Source of the DNA: Paraburkholderia domus
GTDB lineage: Bacteria; Pseudomonadota; Gammaproteobacteria; Burkholderiales; Burkholderiaceae
NCBI RefSeq assembly: GCF_905220705.1
Contig: NZ_CAJNAT010000027.1
Span: forward strand, 36,492 to 100,491
DNA length: 64,000 nt
Direction of reading: 5' to 3'
The notes under the pieces: model-generated
Told to the model about the DNA's origin: nothing
Seen by the model: the letters and a program-made list of their open reading frames with translations, nothing else
Databases searched by the model: none
Program-made: the position numbers and the translations under genes
In this document: in pieces, positions 61,148-64,000 of the stretch
Layout: every line of letters begins with the position of its first letter
Numbering within the stretch: the first letter of the stretch is position 1

Positions 61148-62329
61148 GTGCAATATATAAAATCTGTAGTGCTAACTGGATTCATAATGATGGAGATTGT
61201 TCGCCCCTGCGCTGCGCAGAGTAGCGTGACGATGTATGGGCTACTTCAGAACGCATTCGAGGAATACCACGTTAGCGGCGCGAATGCATCAAGTGCGGTA
61301 AGCAATCCGGCCAGCAATACCAGTCGACTGGCGACGTACGGATCGTTCTTTGGCCTGCAGGGCAAGGAAGATCTCGGCGATGGACTGAAAGCGATTTTCC
61401 AGCTCGAGAGCTATGTCTTTCTGAACGGTCAACAGCCGGCCGGATTCAATCCGGTGAATTCGCGCAATACGCGCGTCGGGCTGGAGAGCCAGCAATATGG
61501 CACGGTGTTCTTTGGCGTGTGGGACACCCCGTTCCGGGATCTGTTGAGTCGCGTGCCGTTTCCCGGTACCACGCTCGATGCAGGACAGTTGCTCGGCAAT
61601 GGCATTGGCAATACCGTCGGTAATGCACAGGTGCCAGCGTCATTTGAGCGCCGGCAGACCAATACAGTGGCATATTGGTCACCCGTCATCCATGGTTTCC
61701 AGGCTCGCATCCACTATGCACTGAACGATGGATCAACCGGCAGCAATGGGGCACATCTGCTCTCGGTGCGTGGCTCGTATACCGGTGGCCCGTTCACAAT
61801 CATGGCCGCTTACGAAACGCATCACGACTATGGCGGATTGGATACCAACGACCGGGGCTTGGCACTTTATGGCGATGCGACCATCGGACGGGGAAAGCTG
61901 GGGGCGGTTTTCACGCAGCTATCTTACGAACGCGCGGTAAGCGGTGGCGAAGAGACCCTTCGGGTCAACAACTGGACGTTGTTCGGTAACTACCTATTCG
62001 GGTCCAGTGGCATCAACGTGGCGTTTACGCGCGCCGGCAGTGGCAGCGGCAGTCTTAAGGGGCTAGCATTTTCGCCGACGGGCCAGGTCACCGTGAATCC
62101 GGCAATGTTTGCCGGCCAGGCGACGAGTGGCGGCGGAACGGGTGCCAACATGTACGAAATTGGCTACGACTATTATCTTTCCAAGCGCTCCACGCTTTTT
62201 GCAAACCTCATGTATCTGAAAAACGAAGAACATGGATCATATGCGCCCTTTGGTGCTGTGCCGGCGACGTCCGGCGCACTGGGTCTCAGTGAGACCGTCC
62301 TCGCATTGGGGATGGTAACGCGTTTTTGA
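61148..62329 (+). CDS. Gram-negative general porin
   Basis: A 393-residue porin starting with GTG, with AAGTGGAGACG upstream. The signal peptide is YIKSVVLTGFIMMEIVRPCA, with mature start AQSSVTMYGLLQ. It has QGKEDLGDGLKAIFQLESYV, the LESQQYGTVFFGVWDTPFRD segment, and a final aromatic (LALGMVTRF). It is the outer-membrane partner of the TRAP/sulfatase operon. Each catabolic module in this window that carries a porin ends or starts with one of this family. Confidence 0.92.
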   Translation: MQYIKSVVLTGFIMMEIVRPCAAQSSVTMYGLLQNAFEEYHVSGANASSAVSNPASNTSRLATYGSFFGLQGKEDLGDGLKAIFQLESYVFLNGQQPAGFNPVNSRNTRVGLESQQYGTVFFGVWDTPFRDLLSRVPFPGTTLDAGQLLGNGIGNTVGNAQVPASFERRQTNTVAYWSPVIHGFQARIHYALNDGSTGSNGAHLLSVRGSYTGGPFTIMAAYETHHDYGGLDTNDRGLALYGDATIGRGKLGAVFTQLSYERAVSGGEETLRVNNWTLFGNYLFGSSGINVAFTRAGSGSGSLKGLAFSPTGQVTVNPAMFAGQATSGGGTGANMYEIGYDYYLSKRSTLFANLMYLKNEEHGSYAPFGAVPATSGALGLSETVLALGMVTRF

Positions 62330-62527
62330 CAGGCATTCGTTCTGGCGATTGCTGTCGTGGCCTGCCGGGATGTGACTGGCGTCCGGCGTGACCGGTGACA
62401 CATTCCATGCCGGCTTATCTGGACCGTCAGGCATGTCTTTCGCACACAACGAGCCGGCGGCGACCGCCGGCATCACTCAACAACCTCGTGGGTATCACGG
62501 TGCTCTCCTTTCTGCTGACCCTACCCG
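62330..62527. other. Short gene-free stretch
   Basis: No gene or clear terminator follows the porin here. The IS66 remnant begins at the end of this stretch. Confidence 0.4.
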
Positions 62528-62612
62528 GTAAGCGGCTCACGACGGCCGGTCTCGATTTCGCACGCGCGCGAGGCATGGTGATGACCGGGAGAGTTACGGG
62601 TAGATCGGGTGA

Positions 62613-62647
62613 GATCCTGTCCATGATCGTCGATCATGGACAGGATC
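62613..62647. repeat. Perfect 16-bp inverted repeat (hairpin)
   Basis: GATCCTGTCCATGATC (62613-62628) and GATCATGGACAGGATC (62632-62647) are perfect complements around a 3-base GTC loop, one of the two strongest hairpins in the window. It overlaps the end of the tnpC remnant frame. No T-run follows on either strand. It may be a transposon-internal structure or an insertion of a small palindromic element. Confidence 0.75.
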
Positions 62648-62888
62648 GATCTGGATCGGTCGCGTCAGGCATCAGGAGGCGGCGGGCTGGTCTGTTGCGG
62701 AGCTTGTCGGTTACGCGCCAGGGCAGGAGTTCGTCGATGCGATTGATTTTATGCTCAGCTATGTGAGTCAGTACGAAGTCCAGGTAGGCACGCGGAATGA
62801 TGCCGTTCAACTTGCAGGCGCCAATCAGCGAATACATCGCGGCAGCCCGCTTACCTCCGCTGTCGGAGCCGACGAACATGTAGTTTTT
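62634..62888 (-). pseudogene. IS66 transposase (TnpC) C-terminal fragment
   Basis: The frame reads RKNYMFVGSDSGGKRAAAMY, then SLIGACKLNGIIPRAYLDFV, then IAEHKINRIDELLPWRV. These are the end of the DDE domain and the C-terminal IS66 domain (IS66_C). Everything N-terminal is missing. The frame runs into the palindromic repeat region at about 62888. It stops at 62634 inside the 16-bp hairpin. Confidence 0.9.
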
Positions 62889-63026
62889 CCGGCAATGGAA
62901 TTATGTGCATTGCCGGAATAATGCGCAGCCAGAAATTATGCGGAGTCCGTCACTGTCGAATAATGCCATGCGAGTCGCCGAAGCGATCCGCAAGGATTCG
63001 CGGTTCGGCGAGCTGCACATAATTGC
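62887..63026. repeat. Hairpin and ATTATG-core repeats next to IS66 remnant
   Basis: TTCCGGCAATG (62887-62897) and CATTGCCGGAA (62908-62918) are perfect 11-bp arms. The 12-mers GGAATTATGTGC (62897), GGAATAATGCGC (62915), GAAATTATGCGG (62932) and CGAATAATGCCA (62957) are imperfect direct repeats, and GCACATAATTGC at 63015 is an inverted copy. Similar ATTATGCCGACTCC occurs at 63889. Such arrays look like recombinase-binding ends, possibly of tyrosine-recombinase (RIT-type) elements, but this is inference. Confidence 0.5.
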
Positions 63027-63161
63027 AACGACTCTAGGAACCGCAGGATGCGGTCCGGTGGTCGATATCGACGATTCTTTACTTGCGGCGGCTGAATCCT
63101 GCTCAGCGCTCGCTCCTTCATTGTATCCGTCAGCGGAACTCGTCGGCGTAGTTCTCCGCGG

Positions 63162-63656
63162 CTAGATGTCGACGATTTTTCGCAGTAAGGCGTAGGAAAC
63201 ACGCCAGTGACCATCGGTGTCATTGACGGCAATCGAGGCCGTCTTCGCATTCAGCCGAACGATGATGCCGACGCGTTCGCTCAGGTGCTTGTCGGTGAAG
63301 CCGACTGTGTCGCCGATGAAGAACTCTTCGCGCTGTGTTCTCGACGGCGGTGCCGGTTCGACGTGAGGCTGACCAGTTGAAGTTTGCGGGATGATGATCG
63401 CCGCATAGAGCACGCCCCACCGGCGTCGCGTCGCGCTGTCCTGAACCACCGCCTGGGTTTGCCGGAGTTCAACAATCGTGCCTTGTGCCGGCGGACCAAG
63501 CGGGTTGTCGCCAATGTAGTTGACTGCCATCCCCAGATGGAGGCGTTGACGTATTTCGAGAATGCGGCGGGGATCGTCAAGCATTTTTCCGATCGCAAGA
63601 TAGAGGCGATAGAGCTCGGCGCCAGGCGCCTGGCGAAGCGAGTCTGGAATGTCCAT
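63162..63656 (-). CDS. Hypothetical protein, IS66-associated passenger
   Basis: A 164-residue frame from ATG at 63656 (MDIPDSLRQAPGAELYRLYL); longer starts lie in the tnpC fragment. It begins with a helical part, LAIGKMLDDPRRILEIRQRL. It then has two similar barrel-like units: GMAVNYIGDNPLGPPAQGTI with VQDSATRRRWGVLYAAI, and GDTVGFTDKHLSERVGIIVR with VNDTDGHWRVSYALLRKI. Both share Gly-Val, Gly-x-Ile-Val and a Trp-Arg/Gly-Val end, so they look like a duplicated SH3/KOW-like domain. It starts 13 bases after the tnpC stop. Its function is unknown. Confidence 0.6.
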   Translation of the reverse strand: MDIPDSLRQAPGAELYRLYLAIGKMLDDPRRILEIRQRLHLGMAVNYIGDNPLGPPAQGTIVELRQTQAVVQDSATRRRWGVLYAAIIIPQTSTGQPHVEPAPPSRTQREEFFIGDTVGFTDKHLSERVGIIVRLNAKTASIAVNDTDGHWRVSYALLRKIVDI

Positions 63657-63669
63657 GTGCAGAGGTGTT

Positions 63670-63891
63670 TTAGCGGGCGAGCGGCAGCAATTCGTGCACG
63701 CGATTGACGGGATACGACGGCAATTGTTCGAGCGTTCGCTCAAGCCACGCGTAGGGTTCGACACCGTTCAGGCGAGCCGTACCGATGAGTGAGTACATCG
63801 TTGCAGCTGCACGGGCGCCGCGAGGAGATGCCGCAAACATCCAGTTCGACCTTCCGAGGGCAATCGGCCTGATCTGCCGCTCAAGCGCATT
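63670..63891 (-). pseudogene. IS66 transposase (TnpC) C-terminal fragment, second copy
   Basis: The minus-strand frame from 63891 reads NALERQIRPIALGRSNWMFA, ASPRGARAAATMYSLIGTAR and LNGVEPYAWLERTLEQLPSY, ending VNRVHELLPLAR. This is the end of an IS66 TnpC, different in sequence from the fragment at 62634. It lacks the N-terminal ~85 percent of the protein. At 63891 the similarity ends next to an ATTATGCC repeat. The short frames to the window end show nothing recognisable. Confidence 0.88.
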
Positions 63892-64000
63892 ATGCCGACT
63901 CCCCGATTATGCCGCGTCGTGCATGCCCGTGATGGAGGGTATGGCCTTTCACGATCGCCGTGTCGGCATAAACGTATGATTTCTCAGGCTGGCTATCGCG
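63892..64000. other. Repeat-bearing window edge
   Basis: ATTATGCCG occurs twice (63889 and 63906) and CGGCATAA once more near 63963 in inverse orientation. I see no gene in these last ~110 bases; a feature continuing beyond the window cannot be excluded. Confidence 0.35.

Larger units (their letters stand above)
62528..62893 (-). mobile_element. IS66-family 3' remnant with terminal repeat
   Basis: GTAAGCGGCTCAC at 62528 has the typical IS66 terminal repeat start (GTAAGCG). From there to about 62893 runs the 3' end of an IS66 element, including the tnpC tail and a very strong hairpin at 62613-62647. The homology breaks off at 62893 in the arm of another palindrome. No left end or tnpA/tnpB is present. 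Confidence 0.7.

Noticed and set aside
62905..63165. 86-codon plus-strand frame over the ATTATG repeats
   Set aside because: It overlaps the repeat array and has no domain; its N-terminal part is simply translated repeat sequence.
1..64000. CRISPR arrays, tRNA and rRNA genes
   Set aside because: I saw no regularly spaced repeat array and no tRNA- or rRNA-like sequence anywhere in the window.

Overview
The window looks like a piece of a Burkholderiaceae genome (Paraburkholderia/Caballeronia/Burkholderia type). The reasons are high G+C, Burkholderia-style general porins, MalT-like ATP-dependent LuxR regulators, IS110/IS256/IS66 remnants and very dense acyl-CoA catabolic genes. Species and replicon cannot be read from the sequence. 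The mixture of catabolic operons, IS scars and decayed copies is what one expects of a secondary replicon or genomic island (inference).

Layout. 1-2.7 kb: an IS110 transposase gene with two nonsense codons, split by an IS256-family element. 3.7-11.9 kb: a catabolic operon with a split acyl-CoA dehydrogenase pair, a crotonase, a citrate-synthase-like lyase, and a run (FAS1-like hydratase, acyl-CoA dehydrogenase, CaiB CoA-transferase, CitE-like lyase) that resembles the itaconate-type C5-dicarboxylate route. 11.9-14.6 kb: a MalT/AlkS-like regulator. 14.8-21.3 kb: a thiolase-fold protein lacking the nucleophilic Cys, an AraC-like regulator, an aldehyde dehydrogenase, a GMC alcohol oxidase/dehydrogenase and a porin. 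21.4-27.4 kb: acyl-CoA dehydrogenase, thiolase, SDR, acyl-CoA synthetase and TauD-type dioxygenase. 27.6-30.5 kb: a DUF2889 protein, etfBA and a small unknown. 30.6-38.3 kb: crotonase, a second split acyl-CoA dehydrogenase pair, a CaiB transferase, another acyl-CoA dehydrogenase, two single-hotdog MaoC proteins and an SDR. 38.4-42.6 kb: an MFS carrier and a second MalT-like regulator.

Taken together, 3.7-42.6 kb reads as one catabolic island: porins and an MFS carrier for entry, alcohol and aldehyde oxidation, CoA activation by ligation or transfer, several beta-oxidation-type cycles, C-C lyases, and a dedicated electron transfer flavoprotein for the many dehydrogenases. Many enzyme types occur twice, which points to parallel modules. 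The substrate cannot be fixed from sequence; a branched or cyclic acid or alcohol ending in dicarboxylyl-CoA intermediates is plausible.

43.7-50.9 kb is a separate aromatic-type module: FCD-GntR regulator, fumarylacetoacetase-fold hydrolase, flavin hydroxylase, two-domain extradiol-type dioxygenase, porin and MFS. 51.0-53.0 kb holds a decayed, deleted second copy of the monooxygenase/dioxygenase/MFS part, beside a truncated OsmC gene and a pirin fragment. 53.2-55.3 kb is a graveyard: a truncated NAD(P)-binding protein, a frameshifted Mrr-like restriction fragment joined to a tail-fibre-like fragment, and a possible TnsA-like transposon end. 55.6-62.3 kb is an intact sulfatase, TRAP transporter and porin operon with a divergent IclR regulator and a clear palindromic operator candidate. 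62.5-64.0 kb contains two IS66 3' remnants, a passenger gene and palindromic repeats.
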